A stretch of 64,000 nt of DNA, from contig BROG01000299.1 in assembly GCA_030159075.1 (NCBI GenBank), positions 783,897 through 847,896 of the forward strand, given 5' to 3'. Positions within the stretch are counted from its first letter, which is position 1; the number at the start of each line of letters is the position of its first letter. Position numbers and translations under genes: made by a program. Shown here piece after piece: positions 30,556 to 44,835 of the stretch. Under the pieces are notes generated by a model, which was given only the letters and a program-made list of their open reading frames with translations, searched no databases and was not told the origin of the DNA. The DNA is from Atrina japonica. Lineage: Eukaryota; Mollusca; Bivalvia; Pterioida; Pinnidae.

Positions 30556-33500
30556 CTGTAACATAAAATGAATATAGTTTTAATATTCCTTCATAAACAA
30601 CATAAATGTGACTATCAATATATACATTTGAGAAGCTGAAAGTAAATTTATCTATTTTAAGAGGAAAAAAAAATCGGGATTTGTACACAACTTTGAGAGA
30701 TTGAGAACTTCTAGATTTCGAAGTTCAAGGCAACAAATGTAAAAAGAAGACAATGAAAAATGTGTGAGCTAAATTATGCAAGCAGAAAATTTGACAAACA
30801 GATTTAGTTTGTTGTGGGCATTGGGTTTAAAGACGGAGCAAGCCAAAGGATGTGCCCCTGGATCCATCCCTGGGCATACTTGGTTAGAAAGCTGTAACGA
30901 GGAGTACATCAACTCTGCAAAGTTTCATCAGAATCCATCCACTGTTTCTGGAGAAGTTAAAGATGTTGCAATACTTGCATTAGTGCACCCATTTCCCCTT
31001 TTCAACTAGATAAACAAGGCTAGTTTGTAGAATTAATAGTCCCCCACCAGGGGAATATTGCCAAAATGTAAAAACTGACAAAAATAAACATCTTTCTAAG
31101 ATGCATGTCTGAACCAAACATGTTAAGCCTGGTTGAAGAAATGAAACAGATGTGGCTCCGACAAATAATAAAATAGAGGTGATTTATTAACAGTTTTTGT
31201 ATGTTATACTCCGAATCTTTAAGATGTTTTACCAAATTTCATCAAAATACCTTCAGTTGTCCCAAAAAACAAGCAGACAGTGCAACCCCCCTCCCCTTCT
31301 CCTTTCCTTTTTGTTGATTAAAAAAGCAGATGCGATAACAGCACAAGATACATCTATAATGTGTAAAAACTTCATAAATGTTCATCATATATTTCACAAA
31401 TTTCAATGAAGACTCTGTTACTGCAAAAGTAGTAAAATTGTCAGAATCAAAAGGTACTTTTTGGTCAGCATGGTCAGAGAAACCACACGTTGTGTAAAAA
31501 CTTTATAAGGATTTGTAAACACAACTCTGACTCATTGTCAAAGATGTCTGATTTATATCAAATTTTAAGGAATAAGGTCACATAACTCCATAATGGCAGA
31601 GGTCAAAATTGTAAGAATCAAAATGTGCCTTAATGTTACTACATTGTGTAAAAATTTGGTAAGGATTTGTGAAAGTAAACTTGAGTTATTGTCAAACACA
31701 GTATTCCCACTGCTTTTTTCAGAATAGGGGTTTTTGTACCCCAAGGTTTGCAAAAATAGGGGTACATTGATACAAATCAGGGGTACACATGCATTAAATT
31801 GAATCAAAAGCAAAAAAAAAAAGTTTTATTTTACTAATCTGATCTCGACCCCCATTAATACATGCAGACTCAAGTGCCTGTGGATCAGGGCCTGAGACCA
31901 TAAACAAGGAAAATTTGATTCTTAAAAGTTAAGAATTTACTCTATTAGTAAAAAGTGAAAACTCTTGGACCATAAAATGACTTACGAATTTTCTCAACCA
32001 TGGTATGATTGTCAAGGGGTAGTGTAAATCTCGTCCAGGACATATGTCCCAATTTATGTCCTGATTCACTTAACTTTGATGTTTAAACATTATTCTTACC
32101 ATAATCTATGAATAATTATTTAATAACGTGCACATGGGATATTTTATTTTTGTGCAAGTTTTGTAATGAATCTGCATGATTCACACAGGTTTTTGCGTGT
32201 TTGGGAACACTGAAACATGTCTAATTTTTAATTTCATAAATATCAAAAGGTGCATAGCATTAATGGAACCAACATATGGGAACAAATTTCATAAGCAAAC
32301 CTGACTTTTTTTCAGACATGTCAAAAATAAAGTCCCATAACTCAGTAATGACAAAAGTCAGAATCGTGAAAATTAAAATAAACCTTCGTGGAACCAGACA
32401 TTGTGCAAAATTCATTTAAAGATTTGTACAGGCAAACTGAAATTATTGTGAGACATGCATGGACGATAGACAATGGTACACAAAATCAAGATGGGCATAT
32501 AAAAATATTGTAAAAAATTCTAACTCCTGAGACCAAGTGCCACATTGACGTGGAGGAGAATACAGTTGAACCTCGCCTAAAGACCACCTTACTTAGGAGA
32601 TCACTTCGCATTTCAGATCGTAAATACCCGGACTCTTGATAAATAATTAAATAAGTACAGTATCTTACTCAAGAGACAACCTAACTAATAAGAGTCAGAA
32701 AGGTGGTCTTAATAGCAAGCTTCCACTGTATGTTCTAAGACAAAGCATATCATTACTACATTGGCCAGACCTCGGACCTTGAACCCCTGCCTTCAGGGTA
32801 AAAAAAAAAACCCACAAATTTAGTAAAAAACGTTATGCTAAATTTGTATTAAATTTTTTATTTCTTTACAATTCAGTAATGAAGAGTAGTAGATTTTCTA
32901 AGACAATATGTCTTATTTCCATTAGTGGAACTCTTCATATTAAAGATGCTTTTAGTCGTTTCTCAGGGACAACGTGTAAACAAATGAACTTCAAAATTGC
33001 GGCAAATGCAAATGACTGTAGTTTACAATGTGATTTGTTAGGTAAATATTGAAGTCCAAAGGAAATCAACATTCCAACAAGAAAAAAGATGAATTTGTTG
33101 ACCTATGCGAGATATTTGCCCAATGTTGAGTGTCTGACACAGTATTTATTTTAAGTCCTTCTCACCTTACTAAATCAAGCCATTTTTTCCAACTATAGCT
33201 AGATATTAACAACTGGTAAAATCGAATATCTGTTTTATTTCTGTTATCCGAGATGCAGTCTACTGTGATGCAGTCATGCACATGTACATAAATCTAAATC
33301 TATTAACCTACTTTGTTTTTATTTACATGTTATCTTGTTGTCCCTGTAATCTCCCGAGAACTCGTGAGATCTGAGGTTTTTTTTGTTCTTTGGGTCAAAG
33401 ACTGATCAAAGGGCAGTAACTTTGTTACCATGGTAATAAGAAATATTACTAGTGACAAGCATCATTTTCAATTCCAGTATACTTAATGTATGAACTAGTA

Positions 33501-33703
33501 ATTCAAATCTGTGGTTCCAAGCGTATGGTTCATGAACTTTGCAAATTGTTTTTAATGTGTATCTAATTTTAAACTCTATTTCTTGTACTTCCTTTGTTTA
33601 CTGATAGTAAACACATATTATCACAGCAACAACTCGTCACTGTCATAACACAGTCACCTTGAGCCTTTAATATCTCAAAGTGACCATAAAATGAACATCT
33701 TAC
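30556..33703. other. Host DNA, repeats only
   Basis: Contains 31555-32450 sequence with repeated gtcaaagatgtctg / cataactcc segments of dispersed-repeat character and the repeat at 32455-32590. No gene is supported. Confidence 0.4.
32455..32590 (+). repeat. Dispersed repeat, uninterrupted copy
   Basis: Partner of 16345-16477 in the same orientation. It shares caatggtacacaaaatcaag and tgagaccaagtgcca. Here the homology block continues into ctaaagaccaccttactta, which is missing in the left copy. Confidence 0.65.
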
Positions 33704-33748
33704 CATCAGGTTCTCCTTCACTTTCTCCTCTTCTCGATTCATCTTCAT
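33704..33748 (-). CDS. Putative 45-nt acidic host exon
   Basis: Reverse-strand segment with acceptor TTTCAG at 33749-33754 and donor GTAAGA at 33698-33703. It is 45 nt, open in phase 1 and symmetric, reading an acidic stretch that includes DESRRGESEGEPD. It is the most upstream recognisable exon of the reverse gene that continues to 30.5, 12.1 and 8.4 kb. Confidence 0.45.
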
Positions 33749-34050
33749 CTGAAATTCAATAAATTTTTCTTAAAACATCAATACCATAAAAAATGCATAT
33801 AAAATGAGAATTTTCACAAACGGGTTTGTAAAACACAAATGCCCTTGGTCCCAAGTGTATCATGATAAATCAAAACTTTAAATATTGCAAAGTCCTATAT
33901 TTTGATCCTACCCCAACTTCAGGGACAAGTGATGTCAGTGAAATGTGAACAACCCTTATATTAGCTTTTAGTCTAAGCTAAGTTTTGTTACTGTATCATT
34001 ATCCAGACTTGAAACACTGCACGTTATATGTAAATGGGACATAATTATGG

Positions 34051-34080
34051 ACAGACAGACAGACAACCAGACAGACAGAG
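34051..34080. repeat. GACA microsatellite
   Basis: Imperfect gaca/ccag run in the AT-rich flank. Confidence 0.7.
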
Positions 34081-34336
34081 GTTTGATGCAAACAACAGAT
34101 GCCCCCAGTGGACCTTTCTGGCCGGGGGCATAAAAAAGGGTTTAACTCAGGCCAACAGTAAGCATTCTATTTAAATGACCTATGGCATAGATTTCAAAAA
34201 ATCATTTGTATAAATAATACAAACATCCTAGATACAGTAGTAATGGATTCTCATTAAGCATAAGGGTAAAATAATGTCATGAAAGCAAAATTTTCACAAA
34301 AAAAGTTTTGTATGATCTCATTTCTTTTAAAATAGT

Positions 34337-37300
34337 ACAGTACAGGCCACACAGATTCCGCAAAAATCATGTCATGATGGCGGGGTTATTTTTTTAGCGA
34401 AGTCACTTTCAAATTGCGGCTATCCATTGCAGTTGCCGTCATCGTGACCATTCAAATCTTCGCAAATCACGGAGATGAATAAAATCATCGCTTTTCACAG
34501 CTGTTGAAATCGTCGCAAATTGCCGCTGTTGAAAATCATTGCAAATAGCGGCTGCTGATCTCCGTATACTCCTGGAATTGTCAAACTGAATTCTGATTTT
34601 TTGTTTGTGTTGATGCGTGATCAATCTATTCATTAAATATCAAATTATATTACTGTTCACTTAAATGCGACTATTATCTTCTATAGTGCCCGAAATATGT
34701 ACCTTCAAGTTGATCCCAAGCCAAACAATAACCCCAGACTTTCACTTTGTTCAACAGTTATGCTTTAATTGCATCACATGTAATACTCTATACTAAAGTT
34801 CTGCTATGTCAAGTATTGAAATTGGTTACCCAAGCTGTCAAGTCAAAGTCATCCGTGCGTGAAATGTAATCACACCTCTACAGAGTTGGACACGTGGGTC
34901 CTTCTTTCTTTCCTTACATGTATACTTCTTTTAAACTATCCGTAATCATGATATTAGACATTGTATGTCAATTAACACATATTTTGTGTCATCAATTAAA
35001 AAAACGGACAAAAAGAAATAACGGAACTTTGACTAATCCTAACGTGGTTTATTTTCTTTCAATCCAACCAACCTTGAATAATGGAAATCTCTCTCTCTCT
35101 CTGTCAAAAGATATAACGATATTTCTCATTCCCAATATTTTAAAGGTACTTTACTTTGTTTCATTGGTTTAATGCCTGTTTTATTCAGTTCTTTAGATAT
35201 ATATACGATTTTAATGTTTAAAATTTGAATGGTAAAATCGTAGTTCAGGGCACCAGAGAACAACAAATTTCCGCAAAGTAAATGCCAAATTTCCACTGCA
35301 TAAAAAATCAAGGTTCACGCGGCCCCGAATCGGTAGTTGTTGAGAGTCAAGAGATGCCCAGGTTTTTGGGACGCAATAATCTAACCACTAGACCTACCCT
35401 GTATGAACGTACAACAGTTTTGAAGTAAAATAAAAAAATTAAAGTTATATGTCGAAATTATCGTGTTTGAATTGACATATGTTTACAGAAGGTAAATCTA
35501 TTACAATTTGTTACTTTTTAATATTCATCATTTTTCCACCAAAAATAAGTTTTGTGAAAATACCGTTTTAATTATGCTTTAAAATCACAGACAAGGTTTA
35601 CATCAATAGAACTATCATGATTAAAAATGGTACGAATAACATGCATGTATTACCTAAAGTTCAAGAAAATCTATACCTGATTTCATAATACAAAACATGG
35701 GTAAAACTTTTTAGAAAGTCTTCTTTTTTTTTTTGGAAAAGTTTTTGAAATTTGATGTTTTATACAAGTAAAATTCACAGATTTCAAAAATTTATTTTAA
35801 CATCAACAAATGAACTCTTTCAAGGTTGGAAGGAATATCAATCGTCGGGATATTCTATTCATCCAAAGCAGAAAATGCATATGTTAAAAACTCTTAAATG
35901 TTCACAATGTATCCCGGAAGAGACCACAGGCCTTCCGCACGTAAAATAAGTTTGAAAATCAATTTCACCATCGATCAAACATACATGTGCTCTAACAAGC
36001 AATAGCTGACAAAATTAAGGAAGTTTTATTTTCAATAAGTCGTGTATGATTTTTCATATCCCAATTAATCTCGAATTATGATTCTAACCATTGTCATCTA
36101 CCGTACAGGGGCTAAATAGTCTGATTGGTGTTCTTTTTTTAAAATAAAATATACAACACGATTTAAACTTGTTTTAATAATAAAAATCAGACATTAATTA
36201 CATATATGCCAGCCCACAGACTGCTCAACCCTATATGGTAAAATATATATGTAGCATAAATATTCCAAATGTAGATTGGATATTATTATTTTTTTTAAAT
36301 TAGCCAAATAAATATATTTTTCATTTTGATCAATCAGGAACGCCACCAATGAACTAGATACAGTTCATGACCTGCATGCATATCTGTTTACATAAGAAGC
36401 TGAGTATTATATTCTGACAGTGATTTATGACCCCGTCGCTATGGATACCCCGTTCACCCAGACTTAATGTTTTGTCCCTGTTATGTAATTGCTTTGATCT
36501 GTGGTCTTCAATGAGGAACCATCATATATGTAAGTTGGTCAAATATGTGGACTCTGTTTAACATAGATAAATCTTCGGGGGAGGCAGCAAAAGATTCTTT
36601 TTTATGTACTTGTCAGATTTGGATCAGCCGTACTTTAATATCTAGTCTTAATATGGTGAAAATATTTGGGCATCCGGCGTGACGTCACACATTTCTACTG
36701 GGTGAAACTATCAATGGTTACATGTAGTTTACATATGACTATTGCTACTGCAGTGGCAAATCTTGTTACAAGATTATATCACGAAATTTAAAACATTAGT
36801 CTATTTAAAATATAATTATATATTTTGAATAAAAAACTTATTTTTAATTTTACAATTAAATTTAAGTGTTTTATGATTTCCCATAGTTGTAATTTTCAAT
36901 GGATTACGATGTCTGAACACCAATTTTCATCAAAAATGATTATAATATTGTACACCCATTTGCATTGATAAAAATAAGTATTTAGTGTTTTAATTATGGG
37001 ACTGTATAACACAAAGTGGTCATATGGTACTGTGAGCTGAAGTTTGTCTCCATCTCTTATCTCGTTACTCTTTATCTCAACTGGACGGGGGTGTGAAAAT
37101 CGCCGCAGCGTGAATACTGAGTTGTTTTATTGTTGACCTACATTTAAAAGACCATTGTTCATCCTAATAAAGATGATTGTGAACAATGGTTAAAATAAAA
37201 TCAAAAATACCCAGTTGATCTATCATTGTATAACATATTGATCTTTCATTGTTTAATATATTATTACCAGTATATCTACGTCTGGTTGCACATAATTGTT

Positions 37301-37411
37301 AAAATAAAATAGGCTAAAATAACCTACCGACATATGAAAAGGAAAAATTTACTTTCTTATAGGCCTATTGTTGATAATTTATTAAAGCAGCAATATTTAC
37401 AGTCTAACAGG

Positions 37412-37454
<43 letters not shown>

Positions 37455-40400
37455 CGTGGTTGATTATTTCTTACAGTTATTGATGATGACATAAGCATGA
37501 TAATCATAACTCGAAATAATGTGTAATTTACTCAATATTAAAACAGAAAATTATGAAATAAAATCTTGCTGATTTTGTAAATTTTCATATTTGACGCATG
37601 TCAGATTGATTTTCAAAATAATTTCTAATCAGGTAAATTATAAGTGATTTTTTAATTTTTTTTCTTCAAATAAATATTGCTGAAATTAGACAATCAACTA
37701 TGACAGTAAGGGTTATCGGTTTCTACCATAGTTTTGGGAATTATACTTTTTTAGCATTCTACTCATATGGAATATATATTCAAAGTACAGAGTTTGTCTG
37801 GTGATGTTTAAACGCTAAGATGCTCAATGACATAGTCTTGTTTATTGCGATAGCAGTCTATGCCTGACTGACAAAATTACGGATAGATGTTCTTTTCCCA
37901 GTTTCCAGACAGTACGACCGATGCCTTTTTGAGTAATAGTTTTCCTTGATTATACACTCATAAAGTTTTTTTAATGCAAAGTCATTACTTGTTCATAACA
38001 ATGCTCTACAATGTGACCAAATCACTTGCAGATGTGACCTTTTTTAAGTTTTAGCGAGTGTTTACTTGCAAATCAAACTCGTATCACGACTAGTTTCTAC
38101 AGAACCAGAAATCGAAAGTTTTCCGTTTTCACTCTGAAATTACATAATCGAAATCATGGTCAGCTATGCCCTTACCAACAATGCATTTGACTATTTAATT
38201 TTGATAAATTATAGCATCTGACTCACGTTGATTCCTGTCTTAAAAGCACGTTGTGTGCTGTCAAATTTGTATGATTTTCAACTTGAAACTTTCCAAGCAG
38301 AACAAGGTGACGTATTCTTTAAATCAGTGTCGATTTAAACAGAACAACCTGCCTCATCATCGGACACTAGCTTGAGATTGAAAAGGATCTTGTAATAAAC
38401 CCCACTATTGGGGGGGGAGCTTGAGATCCCCCCACAAAGATCTTGGTTAGAGAAATACTCGGGCCGAGTTGTGGCTAGTGCTCGAAAAAGAGACAGACGC
38501 TAGTTTTGTAAATTCTGTAGAAATGCAGATTATTCATACGTTGTAGCGGCCATTCAAAATTAAAAAAATACAAATTTAAGTTTGCCATAACAATATGAAA
38601 AATTTGGGTTTATAAACACTCCTGGACTGAGCGAAAAAAAAAAAACCCCAGAATAAACATCATTTTTCATGGTTTGAATATAAAAAAGACAAGTCAGTTT
38701 AAAAAGTTTCTTTCATCTCATCATGCGCAAAAATGTTCTCAACACACACATACACACATATATATATATATTAAAAATTCCTGGTTAGCTAGTAAAACTA
38801 CTGGTCCACATGAAAAGTGATTTTCTTGATTGTTGTAGAGCACTGCTTGTCAAAGTGACTGTGTCTGCAATGATCAGGAATTCCATCAAGGCTGTGTAAT
38901 AATTGTGGTTTATCGATTAACCTTATAAATTTTTCGGACTGACAACTATTCGGTTCGGAACATGTGTATATGCAAAAAAACACGGTCCGAATGACCTGTG
39001 GGAGCCAAAAGAATTTGGCGTAGACTGTTATGGTAGGCTACAGAGAAATAAGCATACTTTTACTTTGTAACAACACGTTCACACCAATTATGAGTTGGCA
39101 GTTTCAGCAGAAAAAATTGTTTTTAAGTTCAGTATTAAACACATTTGATGTTTACTATCCACATCATACTACATAAGTACATGAACTTATGCTGATAAAA
39201 CATCGATAATACTTCAGCAAACCATGCTGGGCGGGAATTTTCCAAGTAATGTTAAAGCGATATGAGCTGTCGTAGATGAAAAAATCTAACATGCCCGTTT
39301 TAAGTGATATTCTTTCTCATATATTCCAAAGAGGCCATCTGGTGGTCAGAATAACAAATGCATGTGTAAAATTGCAACAATCTTGCTAAACGTAACCCGT
39401 AATATCAGTTATTTTTTGTCCGCCATACCTTGAGCATTGCAAATTAACTTTCGGTAATTTCTTTACAAAGGTTACTGAGTGACCAATAAATACGTGCTAT
39501 TTGCAATTAATATACATTCTATTCTTATTACCCTTAGCGTTCATTTATGTACATCATCATTTCATACCAAAATCAGGCAAATTTTGTCTTTCTGCGTCGT
39601 TTCAAAGCATTTGTTTCTGAAACTGTCCAACATGTCAGGTATATTGGGTGATCTCGACCCATTTTAAACTCGTCCAATCACAGTCTCGGCTTTATCTTTC
39701 TTGACACATATGATCATGAACTGCCCAACTCCAATGGACATAGTGGTAGGATTGTAAAACATGAGATATGCATACTTTTCACAGTTATATTGTTTTGATT
39801 TTGTCAATGTCAGCATTGAGGGTAACATTATAGATCGGAAAATTTTCTTTTAGTGATCTGATATATTTATTCATATATTCATCCAATTTTCTTCATTTAT
39901 TTAAAAGTGTTGAAAAGCATATATTTTACATAATACATGCACTTTCCAATAAAAATTACGTCCTGTATTTTAAAAATATAAATAAAACACATAAAAATCG
40001 GCGGATTTCAACATAGTCTGAGCATGGAAAGTAACGAGATCCCCTGACCCAATTATGAAGTACATTTGATATGGCGAAAGAGTTTATCTGAAAGGTCATT
40101 GCATACGGAAATACAGCTGGAGTTTTTAAGGTATGGGAAAACTTAAATTCTAATAAAACAAATAACTTTGAAAAGAAGATCTTTTACAACATTTTAAATG
40201 TTTGATGATGTATTTGAACACATATTTTATCATATTGTCGACTATACGTCAGGGGACAAAAATAATCATTGTGACAGCTTATATCGCTTAACAAATGTAA
40301 AGTAATGTTAACCTGATTGATCATCAATATAATTTCAGTCGTTCACAGCCGCAAAATGTGGCAATAAATTTTTACATTGCCAACTTGGCGCGGATTTGCA

Positions 40401-40475
40401 GTGAATTTATTGAGCAAGATTTTTATGATCAACATGATAGCGTGACTTTTGCGGAATCCGTGTGGCCCATACTGT
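34337..40475. mobile_element. 6.1-kb interval bounded by 33-bp inverted repeats
   Basis: The sequence at 34337-34369, containing GGCCACACAGATTCCGCAAA, is the near-exact reverse complement of 40443-40475. Similar gcaaa/gcgg segments occur just inside each end, so the inverted ends may be longer and degenerate. The interior is AT-rich with a (TA)n tract and no recognisable transposase. It reads as a non-autonomous or decayed DNA transposon. Confidence 0.55.
37417..37452. repeat. (TA)n microsatellite
   Basis: About 17 consecutive ta units. Confidence 0.95.
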
Positions 40476-41756
40476 ATTTCCACATACAAATATACATGTA
40501 TATATTTTTCTTAACATAATCAGGGCATTCCATCCTCCCCATTTTGGAGAATATTTTATGCAATTAACAGGAATTCTTTGTTTACCTCATGGAATTAAAA
40601 GGAATATTTATCATAATATTCATATAAGCGATACAGAATGGTTTTATTTTTAGTTCTAATATGGTAATCTCATTGTATTTGTTCCCTGGTAAAGTTAAAC
40701 AGTTTTGCCAGTCTCAAATCTGAGACTAAACTTGACCTCCCAACTATCGTCAATCAGTGACACGGCGAGGCAGTGTTTATAGTAAGGTGCATGGTGCAGT
40801 GACAGAGTAGGTGTTTAAAGATAACTTTCCTAGGATTTTTAATATATTTCTAATATAAATTAGAGAAATACACAGGGTTATGTTAAAGAAAACAGGTGTA
40901 TAAATTTAATTTATTTCATTTTTACTAGATTTTGATATAATTTTGAAAAAAATTATTACGTTTTGACACAAAATATTTTTCAAATAAAAAAAATAAGGGA
41001 GGTAACTCTTATGCCACTGTCTACACGATTTTGTTTGCCATAACATTATTCCCTTCAGATTTCTGGAAAGGGGAAACATATCAACAATTTACACAAGTGT
41101 TTCATGAATTGTTTTATCTTCAAGTTAAAACATGTATCATACAGGATTTTTGGTTTCCTATTTTTTTATAAATAGTATTCCTAGAGAAATTACATACATG
41201 TGTCATTCTGGGATATAGAGCAGTAGCTTAGGTCAAACTTTATGTCCCGATTTTAATCGTTTTTTTAGAGTAAAATCTGATAAAATCTCTTTGGAGATAC
41301 TGTCATGTTGCCCCACCAGACAGAATCTCCAAAGGGATTAGGGTAAAATCCTGATTCCCCCCAAATATTGCTTTAAATCGGAACTGAAAGTTTGGCACAC
41401 TCATTTATGCCCTAATACTGTAGATGGATTGGTAATATATCGAAGAATTACAAGCGGCGCCGTATTATGAATTTGCAGTTCCTTGATAGGCCCCTAGTAT
41501 CATATTACCTACGTTCTGGCCATTATTTTACACTACTCTGATAAAATACTGTTAATACAAGGTGTTTCATTGAATAAATTATAGCGCCATGCTCAAAATA
41601 TATACATGTATATTCTTAGAGATTGAGACAAAGTTAATACTAATACTACAAAAAGTTTTGACGGTAATCGAACGTTTCAGAAAGATTGTCTGCACAAGTA
41701 TTAGACTTAAAGTTAGAACAATTTGGTCCACTCGATAGAAAGGAGAATAGAAATTT

Positions 41757-42015
41757 TCATCCCCAGTCAGAAGAAAAACGCTGTTTAAATTGTAAATATG
41801 TTAGATCATAGGATAAAAGGAATGAGTTTCCATTGATATCACATTCATATTTGTTTTGAGTTTTCCATTTCTGCTCACCTTCCTTGTTCGAACTTTTACT
41901 TCTTTTTCGTTTATGTTTATATACCATCAAACCAATTACTATCAACAAACAAACCAAAAATACAACAGCTAGTGCCAAGAAAAGTATAACTCTATCTTTC
42001 CATCCCCATCCACTT
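41757..42015 (-). CDS. Terminal exon of a host single-pass membrane protein
   Basis: Reverse-strand exon with acceptor GTTACAG at 42016-42022, open in phase 2 to a stop at 41757. It encodes a short ectodomain end (SGWGWKDR), a hydrophobic helix (VILFLALAVVFLVCLLIVI), then a stop-transfer cluster KHKRKRSK and a cytosolic tail of about 45 residues with several Tyr. The phase-2 acceptor matches the upstream stalk exons at 48383 and 53185. This is a type I membrane protein C-terminus, probably a cell-surface receptor-like host gene. Confidence 0.6.
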
Positions 42016-42519
42016 CTGTAACAGAGAATAATACATAAATGGTATAAACAATTTTAATCAATTTTTATAAGTCTTGAAACAAAGCACAGCTTTAGCAAAA
42101 AAATGTTTGGAAGGTGAACAGACTAAAATTTGTCTATCTTCAGAGTAGAAACAAAATAATTAGTGAGAGTCCCTAATACATTGTACTATAAATCGATCAC
42201 ACACTTATTTCGTAAGCAATCAATTTGCATATTAATTCAGGAAGGGACATGTACATTGTTTGCTGATTAAAATATATCCAGTGAATATTTGTATAACGGG
42301 TATAAAAAATCTTGTTTAGATATCAATGGTAACCTTAGTCCACATAAATTAGCTTTTTTGTTTTTTCAATGGTGTTTTTCACTTACAATGTACCCAATGA
42401 TTTTTTTTAGATATATGACAGAGTCCAGATTTTAATGTACTTAATCTGCCCTTCACAAGGACATTTATTTATTTCATTTTATTTTTGTCAAACAGATCGT
42501 AATTTCTAGTACTACAAAA

Positions 42520-44355
42520 ACAAGAAGCCCAATGGGCCTTGATGGTCACCTGAGCAGAACATAATTAACTCCCCATGAGCACTGACATGATAATATCTGC
42601 ATGCTGAATATTTTTGCTTCTTTCTCTTTTTAAATGTCAAAAAGCATCCAAAAGCATGAAAAATCTACTTGAAAGGGGAAATAACCACCATAAGGGATGA
42701 CCTGACAATTTCGGCCCATGAAAAATCCACAAAAAGGGGAAATAACTCCCATAAGATGTAACCCGACAATTTTGGCCTTATTGACTTTTTTGTAGATTTT
42801 TGCATGCTGAATATTTTTGCTTCTTTCACTTTTACTTTAGCTATTATACTTTTCAAGATAATGATAAAAAACATCCAAAAACATGAAAAAAACACAAAAG
42901 GGGAAATAACTCCCATAAGGGATGACCTGACAATTTCAGTCAAATTGACTTTTTTTTATAGATCTTTGCGTGCTGAACAATTGTGCTTTTTCACTTTTAC
43001 TCTAGCTATTAAACTTTTCAAGATAATATTAAAAAAAAAATAAAAAAACATGAAAAATCCACAATAAGGGGAAATAACTCCAAAAACATGTGACCCAAAA
43101 ATTTTGGCCTAATTGACTTTTTTGTAGATTTTTGCTTGCTGAATTTTTTTACTTCTTTCACTTTGACTCTAGCTATTATACTATTCGAGATAATGTTAAA
43201 AAAACATCCAAAAGAGGGGAAATAACTCCCATAAGGAGTGACATGACAATTTTGGCATGACTTAAATGTAGATCTTTGCATGCTGAAACATCAAAAACAT
43301 GAAAACTCCACAAAAAAGGGGAAATAACTCCCATAAGGGGTAACCTGATGTTTTGGCCTTTTGATTTTTTTGTAGATCTTTGCATGCTGAATAATTTTGC
43401 GTCTTTCACTTTTACACTGTTATACTGTTCAAGATAATGTCAAAAAACATCCAAGAACATGAAAAATCCACAAAAAAGGGGAAATGACTTACATCAGGGT
43501 CAACCAAACAATATCCCCCAAAATGAAATATTTGTAAATTTTTGCAAGCCGCTCATTTTAGGGTAACAATTTTTTCTCTAGCTTTAATAATTTTTGAGAT
43601 ACATGTACCAAATAAAAAAAAACTGCAGATGCATTCGTTCTATTTTTAGCGATGAAAGCCATGTTTGGTCCTAGCCCCTTTTCATCCACAAATGTAATGC
43701 TGCTTTACACGGTTATACTTTCTGTCAAGTTTGGCTTTGGTTCAAATTGAAACCAAGGTTTTCTGGAGAAGTATTCAAAAAATGTTAATAATTTTACACA
43801 AAAAGAACATATTTCCGTTTACTTAGGGGGGTGTCTGTGACCTTGACTTTGTCCCCCATGACCTTGGGAAATTTTGTCAAAATGATCCTTAGATAATTCC
43901 TAACAACTTTCTCATATATCTTTGTATACAAAAAGTTGATCAGTTTTGAGTTTTTAAACAATTTGTTATACAACTGTATCCTTCATTACTGAGGAGACCC
44001 ATAGTGGCTCGTTTATCACCAGATTTTATTTTCATTTGCAAACTTTGTAGATATTGACTTAACAATCATGCATACAAAATTTGAAAGTCATCTGATCATT
44101 GGTTCATTAGAGGATTTTTAAAGCTGTACAAAGTTTTGGGTCCTTTTTGGCCCCTTTTGGAGAACCTATGGGAGCTAGCCCCTTTTCATTTGCACACTTT
44201 ATGCGGCTTCACATGGGGATGATACATGCCAAGTTTGGTGAAAATTGGTCCTCTGGTTCTTGAGAAGAAGTCGAAAATGTGTAAATGTTAACAACGGATG
44301 ACGACAGACAAAAGACGATCGCAATAGGTCTCCCTGAGTCTTTGGCTCAGGTGAT
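42520..44355 (+). mobile_element. Foldback element with internal tandem array
   Basis: It begins acaagaagcccaatgggcc then ggtcacctgagc and ends ggctcaggtgatctaag, giving short inverted ends. The interior 42580-43540 holds about six units of the 165-bp repeat seen at 12205-13190. A fragment of its right end survives in duplication unit 2 at 48928-49105. No transposase is visible, so it is non-autonomous. Confidence 0.6.
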
Positions 44356-44835
44356 CTAAGAAAACAATATCTACACTTACTGAGACCATTACCAATAACA
44401 ACATGACTAAAAATTAATTGATTTACTGCTACTGATTAGAATTTGATTGTGGATTAAGATTTTTAAAACAGATTGCTCATCATTATGTACAAGACAAATT
44501 AGACTTGTTAAGAGTTTCTAACACAAAACATCTGGGAAAGGAAAATTCTCACATAACTGCCCATGTGAGATAGGATTTTTTCCCACACTTACCTGTACAA
44601 GACAATGCTTACTCATGAAAAGATTATACTGTCTTTCACTAAGGAAAGACAGTCCTTAGGAATAGATACTCCACATGCGCTATGAAGTCAAAGATGCACT
44701 GATTTAATTGTTATGATGTCACAGTACAATTTGTGATGTAGAGTTTCCGTGTCCTCTATAATACATCGTATATTATGTCAGAGATTATTTGCGTAGATCT
44801 TTTTCTTAATGAAAAAGTGTAATTAATGTAAACAT

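Noticed and set aside
35325..35400. tRNA-like sequence (reverse strand, tctagtggttag A-box-like)
   Set aside because: No B box at the right distance and no cloverleaf stem could be drawn; it may be an old SINE head but is not a tRNA gene.
44593..44638. Possible extra exon near a GTAAGTGTGG donor
   Set aside because: The 46-nt length breaks the phase-2 chain of the neighbouring exons, and the acceptor is ambiguous in the duplicate.
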